Positions 35,872 to 48,615 of a DNA stretch of 64,000 bases are shown one piece after another. The DNA lies in NCBI GenBank assembly GCA_021399445.1, contig JAJTUQ010000004.1:496001-560000 (forward strand). Direction: 5' to 3'. The DNA is from Xylogone sp. PMI_703. Taxonomy: Eukaryota; Ascomycota; Leotiomycetes. The translations under genes and the position numbers were made by a program. A model generated the notes under the pieces. The model was not told the origin of the DNA, made no database searches, and saw only the letters and a list, made by a program, of their open reading frames with translations. How positions within the stretch are numbered: the first letter of the stretch is position 1; the number at the start of each line of letters is the position of its first letter.

Positions 35872-37246
35872 AGTGGAGGGATTAGAGGGAACAAGCAGTT
35901 CGGCAAAGCATTTTTTGGGGTGAGGGGTGCTTCCCCGGGGCTCGCTGTTTGTCGGGCAACAGGGGGAAGAGCGGCAGGCCAGCCGGCATGGCCATCGCCG
36001 AGTATCAGCTTTAGAATACACAGACGCTCTACCACGAAATTCGAATAAATGATTGATTGGTTTGATTTGCTCATAGATATTTGGTTTAGTTTATAGAATA
36101 CCCAACTGCTTCTGGCGGTTACATGTCCATGATTTTAAAATACACTAAATTAAGAGCTTAAACTTCCTCATGCTGCAGCCAATTCATCCCATATCTAGCA
36201 AAGTTTAGTCGTATATAATTAAATTTATGAAGCTTCAGTAGTATTCGGGCCTACTATACTTGCAATCATGGTACTATGTAAAGTATTCCACCACTTACCA
36301 GTGGACGGAGTTAGACATGGACCGATTTTATGTTACAATACAATCTATAGTACTATCCTCTTTTCTCCAATTAAAGTCCGCAGTATCTTATTCTCTTTAG
36401 CATTGATACCATCATCAGTCCCTATTCGAGCGCATACTGTCCTTCTACGCTGATCATTGGGACTCTTTTAGCACAGAGACCCTGAGGCTCGGTAAAAGGC
36501 TCTGTGTAGCATAAATTAATGAAATTAAGACTTGTACTTTATCAAAGACTCTAAACTAAGCCAACTGTTAAGAGCAGCATGGAGGTCTATGCATCAAATT
36601 TGCGAAAAGGTATGGCCATAAGAGTGTGCGGAAGTTGAGTTGATCATTTATCATATGGGATAATACAATACAATTAATAGAGCAAATATGAACCTAAGAC
36701 TTTGTACAACCGTTGCCAATGAGGTGTAATCATATGACTCAAGATCTATAAGATCGCACATAAGTAAAACTCCTGTGCGTTGGAGATCCGAGTACAATGG
36801 CATGTTGCACACTATATCTCTAGATGGCCTACAAAGTATACAACATGAAGAAATGGTCACAAATGTAGTAAAATACGGGAAACAGTCTCTACGCTTCTGG
36901 GTGAACGTTCGAAGGCGACATACCAAACTGCTCTGACTACAGCTTCCTATCGCGGAATACATGTTATTTTGCCCTCCGTCTCATGGACATCAATAGCAAC
37001 GCCGATACATCCAAAAACGGTAACCGACTATTTTCCGGCATTCGGGGTACGGGGAAGCCTTCTGACATGCCTCGAGTTGACTCTTGGAGCCGGACATAGC
37101 CACACTCCACATAGTAAGTGCGAGGTTGTGTATAGCGAGCAGATTCTATAAAATCTACTACAAGAATCTCCAAAGTTGTGTTTCGACAGCATCATCTCAA
37201 TTCGCTTCCTGTTATTCGCTAGTTCTTCTTCCTCCACACAATCACA
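35872..37246. other. 1.4 kb intergenic region including the SDR promoter
   Basis: No supported gene. The frame shadowing the regulator's 3' end is not coding. The right end is the promoter of the ketoreductase gene and contains a TCG(N5)CGG site, listed separately. Confidence 0.4.
37042..37052 (+). promoter_or_regulatory. candidate AflR-type site TCG(N5)CGG
   Basis: TCGGGGTACGG about 195 bp before the ATG of the versicolorin-reductase-like gene. It matches the degenerate AflR consensus TCG(N5)CGR. A single hit of this kind is weak evidence on its own. Confidence 0.35.
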
Positions 37247-38156
37247 ATGGCTGCTACCCCTTACATCCCTTACCGCCTTGACGGGAAAGTGGCCCTCGTT
37301 ACCGGCTCGGGACGCGGCATTGGCGCCGCCATGGCGGTGGAACTCGGCCGCTGTGGCGCCAAAGTCGTCGTCAACTACGCCAACTCACGTGAATCGGCTG
37401 AGAAAGTCGTCGCTGAGATCAAGAGCTTTGGCACAGATGCTGTCGCATTCAAGGCAGATGTTAGACAGGTCTCCCAGATTGTCCAATTGATGGATGATGC
37501 GGTCAAGCATTTTGGTGGGCTTGATATCGTATGCAGTAACTCTGGTGTCGTGAGTTTCGGACACTTTGGCGACGTAACTGAGGTATGTCTCTGAGGGCAA
37601 GAAATGCTTAGCTTGACATTGGGGACTAATTATCGCGCAATAGGAGGAATTCGACCGTGTTTTCAGCCTTAACACACGTGCTCAATTCTTCGTTGCCCGT
37701 GAAGCTTACCGACACCTCAACGAAGGTGGTCGTATCATCCTTATGTCATCCAACACTGCCTTTGACTTCAGCGTGCCAAAGCACTCACTCTACTCTGCCT
37801 CCAAGGCCGCAATCAACTCATTCGTGCGCGTTATGTCCAAAGATGCTGGAGCTAAGAAGATTACTGTGAATGCAGTTGCTCCAGGAGGCACAGTCACAGA
37901 TATGTTCCATGATGTCTCCCAGCATTACATCCCTGATGGAGAGAAGTATACCGCAGAAGAGCGACAACAGGTGAGTTCCAAAAAACACTACTAGAGTAGT
38001 GATATAGCTAATACGGCACAGATGGCGGCACATGCATCGCCACTAACTCGAAATGGATTCCCAGTCGATATTGCGCGTGTGGTTTGCTTCTTTGCTAGCA
38101 AGGAGGGTGAATGGGTAAATGGAAAGACCCTTACGGTTGATGGTGGTGCAGCGTAA
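37247..38156 (+). CDS. versicolorin-reductase/THN-reductase-type SDR ketoreductase
   Basis: Exons 37247-37582, 37644-37970, 38022-38156 give 265 aa, the usual length. The NADPH-binding TGSGRGIG lies at residues 19-26, the NSGVVSFG motif near 100, the catalytic Ser near 148 and Tyr-x3-Lys (YSASK) at 162-166. The C-terminus [14 protein letters not shown] is characteristic. Detailed motifs ([34 protein letters not shown]) place it with Ver-1/AflM/StcU and MdpC rather than with melanin THN reductases. Such enzymes reduce a hydroxyanthraquinone or naphthol ring before dehydration or deoxygenation. In emodin-type pathways the partner is a scytalone-dehydratase-like protein, which is present at 48.6-49.4 kb. 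Expected location is the cytosol. Confidence 0.92.
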
Positions 38157-38853
38157 ATTACCTGTCGTGCCTATATACGTCGGAGTTCAGGTGTAATTGG
38201 TAAAATCAGTCATTCTCCTGGCAGCGAGTCAGATTTGAATAGATATTAGAGTTACACTACCGAAGATTTTCCCAGCTTTGCAAAAAATACAAATGGATTT
38301 AGATGATGGTTACAATATCTAGTGCTATCATTGACAATATTATTGTATATCAACATGGATGTTATAAATGTGATTTGAATTATAGGTCATTTAAATCATG
38401 CACTGCTGAACTCAAAAAGTCTGATTCGATAGCGTTTTTATTACTTTACACGTATTTTAGAATTTATAGTAACATAATTAATACTATGTCCTTAATAACG
38501 GTGATTCTTACTAGGAACTTTGAGATCATATCAATGTTATTAGTTAATTATACATTAATTTGATTTAAGTTACCAAGACCCAAAAATCGGGTCATATCAA
38601 GTCAATTCAATTCTAACATTGAGAACAACCAACCAAAAGCAGATAAGACACCTGATTTTAGAATATTAGCCACTTTTAGATGTTTTAACTTTAACAAGGA
38701 GTATATATTTATTGAAATTTTCACGTGGAACACTCCTCTTATGTCTAAAACCAACAAAAACACAAAACATGATCTCTCGCTAGACAAAATTTTCTATTTC
38801 ACACAGGTAGACGCCAAGCATCTAATTACATGATCAATGCAAACTGAGATCTA
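38157..38853. other. intergenic between convergent genes, AT-rich
   Basis: About 0.7 kb of AT-rich spacer between the 3' ends of the SDR and GST genes. A small frame at 38303-38563 has a very AT-biased composition and is not believed to be coding. Confidence 0.4.
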
Positions 38854-39635
38854 CTATTTATTTTCCGGCAAAGTCGGATACGGTATATCCAACAGGTGCA
38901 ATTCGCCCACAACGTCCTTAAACATCGGCACGCCGTGAACCTCATTAAACCACTCCATCAGTCGCGGGTAGTCTTTCCGGAATACTTTGTGGAATACCAT
39001 GACCGCGAACACAAGAATACCCGCGGTGAAGTAGTCGGCAAGCGTTAACTGGTCCCCAACAAGATATCTGCTCTTCTGCAAATGGTCATCGAGGAGCCTA
39101 CAGTTGGCATGGAAGGCGCGCAGGCAATCCTCGCCGTTTTTGCGCACTTCCAGTTGTCGGCCCAGCATGGGGATGATGACACCCCCAATGGCTGGCAGCA
39201 GGTCCGAGTTGGCCAGCGACATCCATTTGAGGATGCTGTAGTAGTCTCGCCGGCTGGAGCCAAGGAGTGTGGTTGTGTCGCTCTGTGATGTGACTTTTTT
39301 GGCCCTGTCAGCTGTGGCATGGGGGGACAGGATTAGGTGAAGGGCGCACTGTACAAAGCGATGGGGATGCACTCGGTAAGCACAAACCCATCTGCGCCTA
39401 CGAGGACAGGCACTTGGCCTAGAGGGTTGACCTGGCGAAGCTTCGCATAATTCTCCAGGTTATCTTTGTCTGCGTGGACGATCTTTAGGTCGAGGCCATG
39501 CGCTTTTGCGATGGCCAAGATGGCAAAACATCGGGGGCTAGCCTAGATATGCCGTGAGAACTAGTCGATCTTAATCTGGAAGGTGTTGGTGCTTACCTTG
39601 TTGGGCTCGTGGATGTAAAGCGTGCCGAATGACAT
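38854..39635 (-). CDS. glutathione S-transferase-like protein (StcT/MdpJ/eEF1-gamma type)
   Basis: Exons 39635-39597, 39542-39350, 39311-38854 give 229 aa. The N-terminal thioredoxin-like domain starts MSFGTLYIHEPN and contains NPLGQVPVLVGADGFVLTE, whose Pro-Val-Pro-like turn and acidic end form the glutathione site. The all-helical C-terminal domain contains the typical YLVGDQLTLADYFTAG. The first domain resembles the N-terminus of elongation factor 1-gamma, as do StcT (sterigmatocystin) and MdpJ (monodictyphenone). In such clusters these GSTs are thought to conjugate or protect reactive intermediates. The second intron is only 38 nt, at the low end for fungi, but the frame and domain continuity support it. 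The gene diverges from the P450 gene over about 1 kb. Confidence 0.88.
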
Positions 39636-40658
39636 TTTGAATGGAGATTACTACTTTCGAATTTTAATCTCCGGTGGAATAAGTATCGATATCTTCAGTT
39701 CACGAGGATAGGTGTGGGGCTTATATCTCTGGGGATGATTTGATTTGTAGGCGTCGGTTCTCCGAGTCTCTGACCCTTGTGGTTCATTATTCTGGTAGCA
39801 TTCTTGACTGCATGCCCGAGTTGCCCAATTCCGATCTCACCAAATCTTCGGGAATGCTTGGTTCTGGTCACCGACGACCAGGGGTGTCAAGGTACGGGGA
39901 AGAATGCTCGCGATGGTCAGGGCCCGACAACAATATTTTGTGAGCTTGGCAGGCTACGCGAGTCTATTTCGACAACGAATCATCGATCTGTCCAAGTAAA
40001 AACTTTTGCCTCATGGACAGGAATGCGTCCGTAGTTATTTTGCTTTCGGAAGGGCCATAGTACAGCGTCTTCTGCATTGAAAGAGATTTTTTCTTGCCTA
40101 AAGCCGCGTTCCTATGATGCTTATTGGTCAATGTCCCAACAGTTATTACCAAAAGGGCCATGATAACAGCCATTTGTAGATCCCGCTATTATAAGCTTTC
40201 TAGAGTAAATTTCACACGCCAGTAGGCTTATCTTATAATTGCTATTTCTGTTTAATGTAGAAGTTTGATACGCATATAGGAGGACTAATGAACTAGTTTG
40301 TTCCTATTCCTTATTAATTTGTCACCTACAATAACGGTTTACACGGCTGATAATACTTCTACGGGAGTTTGTATGTCACACGTTAGCTGCAGTTAAGAAT
40401 ACAGCCTTGAAGCAGCCCCGACTGCTAATCCGAAGGTATCCCTTTGCGGGTTCTAAGGCGCGGGACACAGAGCTTCCATACCCCAGGGTATACCGCAGTA
40501 TCCCGGAACTCCCGTCAGTATCTGATGGTTGGAAATTCTTTTTAAATAGTCTGATGTAGGCATGTGAAGGAGTATTCTTTTCCCAATTTCTCTCCGTCAA
40601 CACTATCTTGGAAACAGCTCCGCAACCTCTACAATAGGGGAGAGGGCATCTCTCAAGA
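39636..40658. promoter_or_regulatory. divergent promoter region of the GST and P450 genes
   Basis: About 1 kb between head-to-head starts. It contains the palindromic TCGG(N4)CCGA element at 39754. The frames inside it (39740-40034 and 40376-40804) are not credible genes; the latter runs antisense into the P450's first exon. Confidence 0.5.
39754..39765. promoter_or_regulatory. palindromic TCGG(N4)CCGA element
   Basis: TCGGTTCTCCGA, a 12-bp element with inverted TCGG half-sites, 119 bp upstream of the GST start in the shared GST/P450 promoter. The same architecture occurs upstream of the AflS-like gene (44870). This is the type of site a Zn2Cys6 dimer of the AflR family could bind. Confidence 0.45.
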
Positions 40659-42634
40659 ATGGCTATAGCCGACTTCCTCCAATCTTTAGGAGAGAAGTAC
40701 CTCTCTGAAGAATATGTATCCAAAGAATACATATTGAACTTCCTCAAAAATGGTGGCGCTGTCATCGCTGTGGCGGCAGCCGGTACCCTTTGGATACTGT
40801 GCACTATTATCTATCGTCTTTTCTTAGGACCTTTGGCTAAGTTCCCTGGTCCTAAGTTGGCCGCCATGACAGGATGGTATGAGACGTATTATGACTGCTT
40901 TAAGAAAGGCAGATATTGGGTTGAGATAGAGAAAATGCACCAGAAATATGGTTTGTCATCCCTCTGATACTGTGTCTCATCATTAGTTACCGGACTAATT
41001 CTGTCACAGGTCCAATAGTACGCATCAGTCCATGGGAGTTACACGTGAACGACCCAGACTGGAATGAGCCATACAAAGTTAGCTCTCGAGTCAACAAGTA
41101 TCATTGGTACTACACGCACATCAACAGCTCCGATTCCGCATTTGGAACCGCTGATCATGATCTTCATCGCATCCGTCGCAAGGCCCAACAGTCATATTTC
41201 TCCCAGGACTCCGTTGCCCAGTTTGATCCCGTCCTGGCGGAGATCCAAGCAAAATTTTGTGCACGACTTGAAGAATTTAGGGGTACTGGTGAACCAGTCA
41301 ACCTTGCCAATGCATTTCGCTCGCTGGCCACAGATGTGGTCACGGAATTCGCATTCCATAAATCATACAACCTTCTGGATTACCCGGACTTCGCCGCTGG
41401 ATTTCAGCGAGCCGTGAGAGACTTTCCTGAGATTGGAATGTGGCACCGCCACTTTGGTCTTGTTTTAGATGTGTTGCAGTCTATGCCCCGATGGCTTATC
41501 AAGTTGATAAATCCGTCCGGTATTGGTGTTGTGGATTTCTTTAATGTAAGATACAATCACTCCAGACGGCTTCATTGCAAGACTATTTTTTGCAATAGCT
41601 AACTTTGCGATTCATTAGGACATAAGTAGTGGAACAAATGCCATTGTTGCAGAGTACAACAGCAACACCGTCAAAAAGTCAAAACCTAATGTCATCCACC
41701 GAATGCTTGACTCCCCAGATCTACCAGCCAAGGAAAAGGCTTCCTGGCGTCTTGAGCTAGAGGCTCGTACATTTGTAGGGGCCGGTACCGAGACGACGGG
41801 GAATACCCTGAGCGCCACGACCTTCTACCTTCTGCAGCATCCAGATAAAGTAGCACGGCTGAAGGAAGAGGTTACTGCAGCTCAAAACCAAAGCCCAACT
41901 CGTTTGAGGTATCATGATTTGCAGCAGCTTCCATATCTGGTATGTTATTCTAGGAGGAGTTTTATGGATACGTGACTAACTTTTTGATTCCCTGTAGTCT
42001 GCAGTCGTCTTAGAAGGCCTTCGGTATGTGTATTTACTGTACTTCTTTGAGACGTTCGTCTAACATGTTGATCATTGTAGGATATCATCTAGTTTGTCGG
42101 GTCGTCTGCCTCGTGTTAATACACGGGAGGCCTTGAAATACAAAAACTACACCATTCCTGTTGGCGTAAGTATTTTCCAAATACCACGGTTAATCTACTA
42201 TCTAAGGCTAACTGATAAATTCATTAGACACCCGTTAGTACGACTCAGAAATTAACCAGCGATAACCCGAAAATTTTCCCGGAGCCGCGATCTTTCGTCC
42301 CCGAGCGCTGGCTCACGTCTCCAGCAGAGCGAAAGCAGCTAGAGAAGTATTTGCAGGGCTTTGGACGTGGCTCTCGAGCCTGCTTGGGTATCTAGTACGT
42401 GTTCCCAGATGAGTACTCCATATTAGTTTCACTTTTCCCATTATCTGGCATGATACTAAACTACATGGCTTCTGCAGTCTTGCTTACTCGGAACTTTATG
42501 TCACGCTTGCTGAGCTGTTTGGAAATTTTGATATGGAGCTGTTTGACACGGAGGAAAGTGATATCTCGCAGTATCATGACTATTTCTCTCCGTTCCCGAA
42601 TTCGGATAAGGGGCTTAGGGTCACGATAAAATAA
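40659..42634 (+). CDS. membrane-anchored cytochrome P450 monooxygenase, seven exons
   Basis: Exons 40659-40950, 41010-41545, 41619-41939, 41998-42023, 42081-42165, 42228-42394, 42478-42634 give 527 aa. An N-terminal membrane anchor (about residues 32-50) is followed by the Pro-rich hinge LAKFPGPKLAA. The I-helix oxygen-binding motif is GAGTETTG (about 330-337). ExxR is E389-R392, formed partly by the 26-nt exon 4, and the PERW motif is at about 445. The heme-binding loop is FGRGSRACLG (465-474) with the axial ligand Cys472. All key residues are present. The overall type resembles fungal class II (endoplasmic reticulum) P450s of the trichodiene-oxygenase-like group. The substrate is unknown; context suggests oxidation of an anthraquinone-like intermediate. 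Confidence 0.92.
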
Positions 42635-43248
42635 AGTGCGAAGGAGGTTGAAATAGGTCAATGTCTAGAGAATCCCAGTGCAGAGTGAAGGAAACTAAGG
42701 AATAGCTAGAGTACTGTGTAGCTGAGTTATAAAAATACGACGACGCCGATTCAATAACTATGTTTAAAATCAAAATATCAGTTGGTCTCTAGCCCCGTAA
42801 ATTACAAGTTAGAATCATTGTCTCTATAGTCATAGAATCCCTGATAGTTAATAGGTTGTATGTATGGCGGTGACTAAGCTATCTCTGCAGGCCTTCCTTG
42901 CTGTATCAGCCCCCTGTATCCTGCCAGCTAGGGGCTGATTAGGCTTTGGGTAAACGGGTTTAGTGCACTAGTTTCCTCTATCTCCGTAGTGTCTGATCTC
43001 CCGAAAATCTGGTCAAATTTTGCGAGCAACGCTGTATATCCTTACATGACTGATGATTAATGCGAATAGATCCGAGATAAATTTAGCTACACATTTATGC
43101 TAATTACTAATATTGAGATCTTCACTATCGTCAGTCATTCGCCTTAATCGATACTATCACATTTTCAATAACGTTTTTGTCTTCTGGAAAGTTTTCATAG
43201 GTTTCATATTCATAAAGTAAAGAAACTATAGATTTCACATATCCTCTG
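42635..43248. other. intergenic between convergent genes
   Basis: About 0.6 kb between the P450 and AflS-like 3' ends. Nothing recognised. Confidence 0.4.
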
Positions 43249-44732
43249 TTACATTATTGTTGGCTCTAATAGCTTCTGCTCCCCGTTGATGTAAGCCTGA
43301 TACCTAATCCCTAAAGCCACAGTGAGACTGTTGCGCGACCGAAACTTGTTGATCACGGCAAGCCGGCCCGCACCGTCATGGACGCTATTCACCATGTCCA
43401 CCAGGTCCTCCATCTCCATCTCGCGCTCGTTGGTTAGTTGCAGCAGGGTGAGATCCCGCAGTCGAGCGATTGCCTCAACGTCCGGGTCTACCGTGCCTGG
43501 CTCGGGTAACAGGTGCAACAGTAAGACCAGCGTCGCCACGCTGTTGGCACGGAGAACACCCAGATGAGCGTGCAATTCAGCGAGGATTCGAGATGGTGCT
43601 CCAGCTGAAAGTGAGGGCGAGGGATGGCGGAGGATATACACCGCAGCTTCACCAACCATCTGCCGCGCGCCAGGCGTTCGTCTCTGTGCCGTAATGCGGC
43701 GGCGAATGTCGTCGGGCTTGCTGGCGTCAACTGTGCCACTGGCCTCGGACGCGCCCTCGCCCATCTGGACGATGAAGTGAAGCGCCGGATACAGCTCCGC
43801 CAGCGCTGTGGCCGTGGCTGTGGAGCGAGCGCCTACCTACACAGATGTCAGGGAGAGCAAGTCGCTGGAACATATGTGGATCTGAAGATCTAGCTCAAGC
43901 TAACAAGCAAGGAAAAAGAAAGGACAAAGCACTTACCTCGACGATACAAGCATTTCCTAGGGTGTGCCAGTCCAGCCGGCTCAGGAGCTCCGTCTCCGTA
44001 TGGTGCGTATCCTGCGCACATCGACGATAAGCAGCCCACTGGCGCTGTAGCTTGGGCCGTTGCTCGCATGCCAACTGGAAGGTGACAGCAGAATTCGAGG
44101 TCAGCGTGTAGGCGCTCTCGGTGGGCCGGTCGGAGTGGCCATGGAGCTGGGTCGCAGTGGTCATCTGCAGGGCGGTTGGGGCAGCGGTCTCGGCGAGGAA
44201 TATGGCGGCGTCGAGGTAATTGAGCTTGGTAACGAAGGATGCTGACAGCATGGTATGGGCAATGTGGCCGCTCTGGGGCTCGATCAGGAAGCCCACGGTG
44301 GAAGTCATTCGCACCACCCGGCACAGCTGCGTCTCGGGCACGCCTGCCATATCCGCAACGTCCTTGGCCGGCACGCTGCCACTGAGAGGGATGCACGCCA
44401 GCACCTGGAACTCGCCCAGCCATTGCAGACACGCGAGGATCTGATTCTGCTCGAAACCATCAAACGCCGCTCGGCACCGAAATGGGAAAGACTCGGCGCA
44501 CCTGGCTGGCAAGATGGTGGATGAAGTCGGCCGGCTCAGCCAGCAATGTCTGGAGGCGGGCCACCACGCCCAGCACCTTGCGCTTGGCGTGGTGCATCTC
44601 GCACGTCGCCTCGCACGTAGCTTCTAGATGCGGGTTTGCCCCTATCCCCATCTCTCGAAGCTGATCGGCGAGGCCTTGGGCTGCCAGTACAAGCTCGTTG
44701 CACTGTGTTTCGAGTTGGCTCACGATATCCAT
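43249..44732 (-). CDS. AflS/AflJ-like O-methyltransferase-family co-regulator
   Basis: Exons 44732-44502, 44446-43937, 43836-43249 give 442 aa, close to the length of AflS-type proteins. The start MDIVSQLETQC was chosen over an in-frame Met 38 codons upstream because AflS-like proteins begin this way. A winged-helix-like segment (LACLQWLGEFQVLACIPLSGSVPAKDVADMAGVPETQLCRVVRM) spans the first intron. The C-terminal half should be the methyltransferase-like fold, but the SAM-binding glycine loop is poor (VEVGARSTATATALAELYP, where G-x-G would be expected). This fits a protein that kept the fold as a co-activator rather than an enzyme. AflS/AflJ and MdpA bind or assist AflR-type activators. The matching activator is at 34.5-35.9 kb. 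Notably GC-rich and well preserved. Confidence 0.85.
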
Positions 44733-44869
44733 GGCTACAGTACAAGTCAATGAAATAAACGGTGCAATACAAAATGGATCTTTTAGCACTTTCCCCACTG
44801 GTCTGGGGGCTATCTCCAGCTTATGTATCCCATCCGCTCTCAACAATGAGCGTTAAGTCCATCCAGTAA

Positions 44870-44881
44870 TCGGAGAGCCGA
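44870..44881. promoter_or_regulatory. palindromic TCGG(N4)CCGA element
   Basis: TCGGAGAGCCGA, 138 bp upstream of the AflS-like start. Same half-site spacing as the element in the GST/P450 promoter, with a different spacer sequence. Confidence 0.45.
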
Positions 44882-45102
44882 TGGCGGGAACGTGCCTGAT
44901 ACTAATTCCACCGCGATCCTGGGCGATCCCGGGTTTGTCTAAGCTTTCGTCCAACCAAGCTAGGCAAATAAGGTTACATCAAGTCAGACTATACCATCGT
45001 GGTTGTGTCCTTCTTTTAGGCTGATCCTGTTTCTGCTGCACCAAGTAAGCCCTTCTGCATCAAGCCAGATCTTACGGACGCCATAATATCGGGCTAGAGA
45101 AC

Positions 45103-45113
45103 TCGACATTCGG
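45103..45113 (+). promoter_or_regulatory. candidate AflR-type site TCG(N5)CGG
   Basis: TCGACATTCGG, about 370 bp upstream of the AflS-like start. Matches the degenerate consensus; could be chance. Confidence 0.25.
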
Positions 45114-48100
45114 GCAATGTGTGTATCGGAGACCGTTCTTGCAGATCTGGTCGAGAACCTTGATAGCGTGTAGAGACGGGGGAGATACGCCCGTAGAAAC
45201 TCGACAGCCCTCGCCACCTAGGGCATGCAGCTCCAGAGACAGCGCCCATTCTCAGCGGCATCTGGAAATATCTGGAAATATCTGTCTCCAAAAGTCAAAT
45301 AGCTTTCCCGACAGATTTGGAATCAACTCGACTCAAATCATGTCGATTCAGAATCAGATCAGACTGGATTAGCCTAAAGGTAATTGTTTATCTACCCGTA
45401 CCTACTCGACGTTACGCCAACGTTCAGCGTCGATTAATATCAGACTGCAAGTACAAGTAACCACAACAGCTCATTTACCGAATTGGGGAGTCGGGATAGA
45501 TAACCTTATTCCTTTCACGGGCAGCAACTAATCCCAACCTCACTTTCTAAAAATGGATACGAGTGTTGGTAATAATCGTCGCTCCCTGGACTGCCCCCTC
45601 AAAAGCCCTAAGTTTCCGTTCTGGGTCTCCCAGTTGTAAGCCACAACCGCGGGTGGCCCCGTGAGTCTTGGCTGCAGCCACACTATCGCCACCACCAAGC
45701 CTTTTACTTCTGAAGTCTACTTTCTCAAAGCTTGTATTTGCTGTAGAGTCTGTAGAGTGGTGATTCGGCCTAATTCTTGCCTACCATTCAACTATGTGAG
45801 CAAACAAACATTGCCGGTAGTTTCAGGTTTACACTCTCAGCAAAAATTCCGGTAATGCTTCAGTGCTGCGTAGCAGACTTGCAACCGTACAATTACAAGA
45901 ATAACGTAGCCACCATACACCGCCCCTCTTACATTATCCAAGCCAGATTGTATATGTGCCTATCTATTCTCTAGTACATGGACGACTGACTTTACTCTAA
46001 TTCCATGATTCAGCATACTTCTCTCTCATATAACCATTCAACGAACGGTGCTAACCTTTCCAATATTTCTAATCCATTATAAGTTGCGGACAAGCCACCC
46101 TGTTTAATAATTCCATTCCTAGTATCATAATGGTTGCCCACGAAAGCCTCATGGACTATTGCCCGAGCATAGAGTTCTGCAGTACTATATCACCTCTCAT
46201 ACTTGTCCGAGTCATTTACAGTTTTCTCTCCAAGGTCGTAACATAGTTGAGAATTCTGATATTAGCCGTGCTCTTTTCGCTGATCCTTGGTTAGTCGATG
46301 ATGGACTGACTTCGCAAGCTGAGCTTGACCTAGCGTTAACTGGGAGTAAACTTTAGTTTTGCTATTCTGATTATTTGTATATTTAAGACGGCTTAATTAT
46401 GATAACCCCATGTTCTGAGAATGCGCTCATATCTTTTTATATTCAAGGAAATGATGAATACCTCAATTCTTTTCGTTCACTTTTTGCTTTCGTCTTGAAC
46501 AGTTATATTATCAAATTATTCAAAACATATAATCTTAAGCCACAATCTAGTAGATTTCCGAAATAAATGTTTCCGTGACTATGCCTGATATAATCTATAT
46601 TGGCGAGGCAAAAGGAATATAAAGCATACCTAGTTGAAATTTGTTACACTTTTGCTACATGACAGATAGTAAAATGTAAATGTGCCGAAGTTGATCATTA
46701 GAGTATATGAGCCGTCTTTGTGATAGTCATCTCTTATGAACTTTAGAGTTTCATAATACCAGTATAAACATAGATACTCTCCAAGCCAATTGTAGTCGTC
46801 ACTGAAGTCATATCCGTTCATGAAGGTCTATAAAACCGCGAAGATGCTCGCCAGCTGCGCGTTGATAAGTCTTGGGATATTGGGTGGTAGTTATTGTAAA
46901 GATTATAGAAATATGCTAGAGCTGGTTTCCAATGGATTTAAGTACAACCCTGAAAGAGCTCGCTCTGAGGTTATAAGTACGTAGAGAAGATATATCAATA
47001 GCCGCGAATTTATACATGCGTGTCAGTGTAAATACCTTGTATCAAAAGCTTATATTCTTGGTTTCCACAATTTAGCGTGTAGTGACATAATCCTGATTAT
47101 GATAAATATTAGTGAATAAGCAGTCTTTTTATTATACCAGGTGTTATGTTATTGCCTTTATAAGCCATGCCACCGGTACTTGTAAAATTTGTTGATACTG
47201 ACTCTTATATTACTCGGGAAAATGAGTCAATTCTAATCATTCATCTCATTGATTCAAGCCAAACAGTTAACGTTCTTAGGCTATTCTTTACGTACATGAA
47301 GTCACGAACAGAAACATCAAAACGAAGATGATTCGTTTGGCGCACTTTTTCTGACAATCATATTCTAGCAAAAAAGATTGTTTTTAGCATAGATATTTAT
47401 TCATTAGTATCAAAGTTATTGCATTATAGAACATCGCACACTCTGTTTGGACTCCTTTCCGAGAGCTCCCCGGAAGGCCATAACTTACACCTTGGATCGG
47501 GCCCATGTTTGCGGAATTGTTAGACGGGTTGGCTGTACATTGTGAAATAAGACTATAGCTGTAGTATTAAAATTATAGGCGTACAGCGGAGTGCAGCAGT
47601 GTGGCATGCGTATTGATAACTAAGCTTCGGACAGTAACACATACTGACTAGCTTCTCAATTTACAGCTGGGAGCCACTATCTTCGTAGCAGTAGAGCCTC
47701 CTGTGGCCGGCTGTATGATGGCTAAACTGCCCCAACCGGCCCCCTACCCTACTGAAATTGAGCCTTGGCACTTTATAAAGAGTGAAAAAGGATCAAGTTA
47801 TGAGTTGAGATTACATATATGAGCTATAGCAGGGTAATAATATACATGTGCAACCAGGCTCTCGCTGGAATGCAATATGATCTTCGAATCTCCAGAATAT
47901 AGGTAGAGATCACTACTTATTTAGCTCTTGAAGTCCTGATAGTTATCTTTCACACCATGAAAGCCTCATCCACACACATAGCTATATGTAACACTAACAA
48001 TAATAACTAGCATAACCGGCGTAATCGGGTCTTTTATCCTTCTTACTACTTACGCTATAGAATCATACCTTCTAATTGGTTGATTGCTTTTATCTATACT

Positions 48101-48615
48101 TTACAGATTTATGAGGACTATTTGCCACTGTCGTACATTCCGGTCGTAGAAGCTGATAGGCCATCTCATATACTTATCAACATGTGCTCGAATGCGTGTA
48201 CGTTACTGAGATGACAGCATTTTGAATAGAAATTAATTTATCGAAGTCCAGCATATCAATAAACCGATTATGAAGTATATGAATAGGCCTGGATCACATC
48301 AAAACGGAAGGAGCTAGGTTTACTACAAACCTAAGCTAATATGCCATATGCTCACTCAGTATTATATGATATATTTAAACCAAGCTAAGGGCTGGCAATG
48401 GAGTAACACCTCATCTTAGAACGTTTACTAGAAAAATATTAATCATTATTATATTGAAGTGTAATAGAGACCGATAATTTCAATTTCGATGGAGTCATAA
48501 ACGTGCTATAATCTCAGACTTGCTGCTTTGGAATATGCTACTTGATTCAAGCGGCTATTTTACTACTACCTATTCCGCTCTTGAAAAGCTTTGGAATCTT
48601 TCTAGAGGCCTGGGG

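Larger units (their letters stand above)
44733..48615. other. 3.9 kb region without a supported gene, inside the metabolite cluster
   Basis: Contains the promoter of the AflS-like gene at its left end. Small frames (45661-45974, 46159-46356, 46630-46821) have no recognisable domain. No core biosynthetic gene is present. It could be the site of a lost or relocated gene, but I see no pseudogene remains that I can identify. Confidence 0.4.

Noticed and set aside
40376..40804. 142-codon minus-strand frame in the P450 promoter
   Set aside because: Runs antisense over the first P450 exon and has no recognisable content.
43470..44664. Several overlapping frames on both strands, 60-90 codons
   Set aside because: GC-rich coding DNA of the AflS-like gene leaves all frames open by chance.
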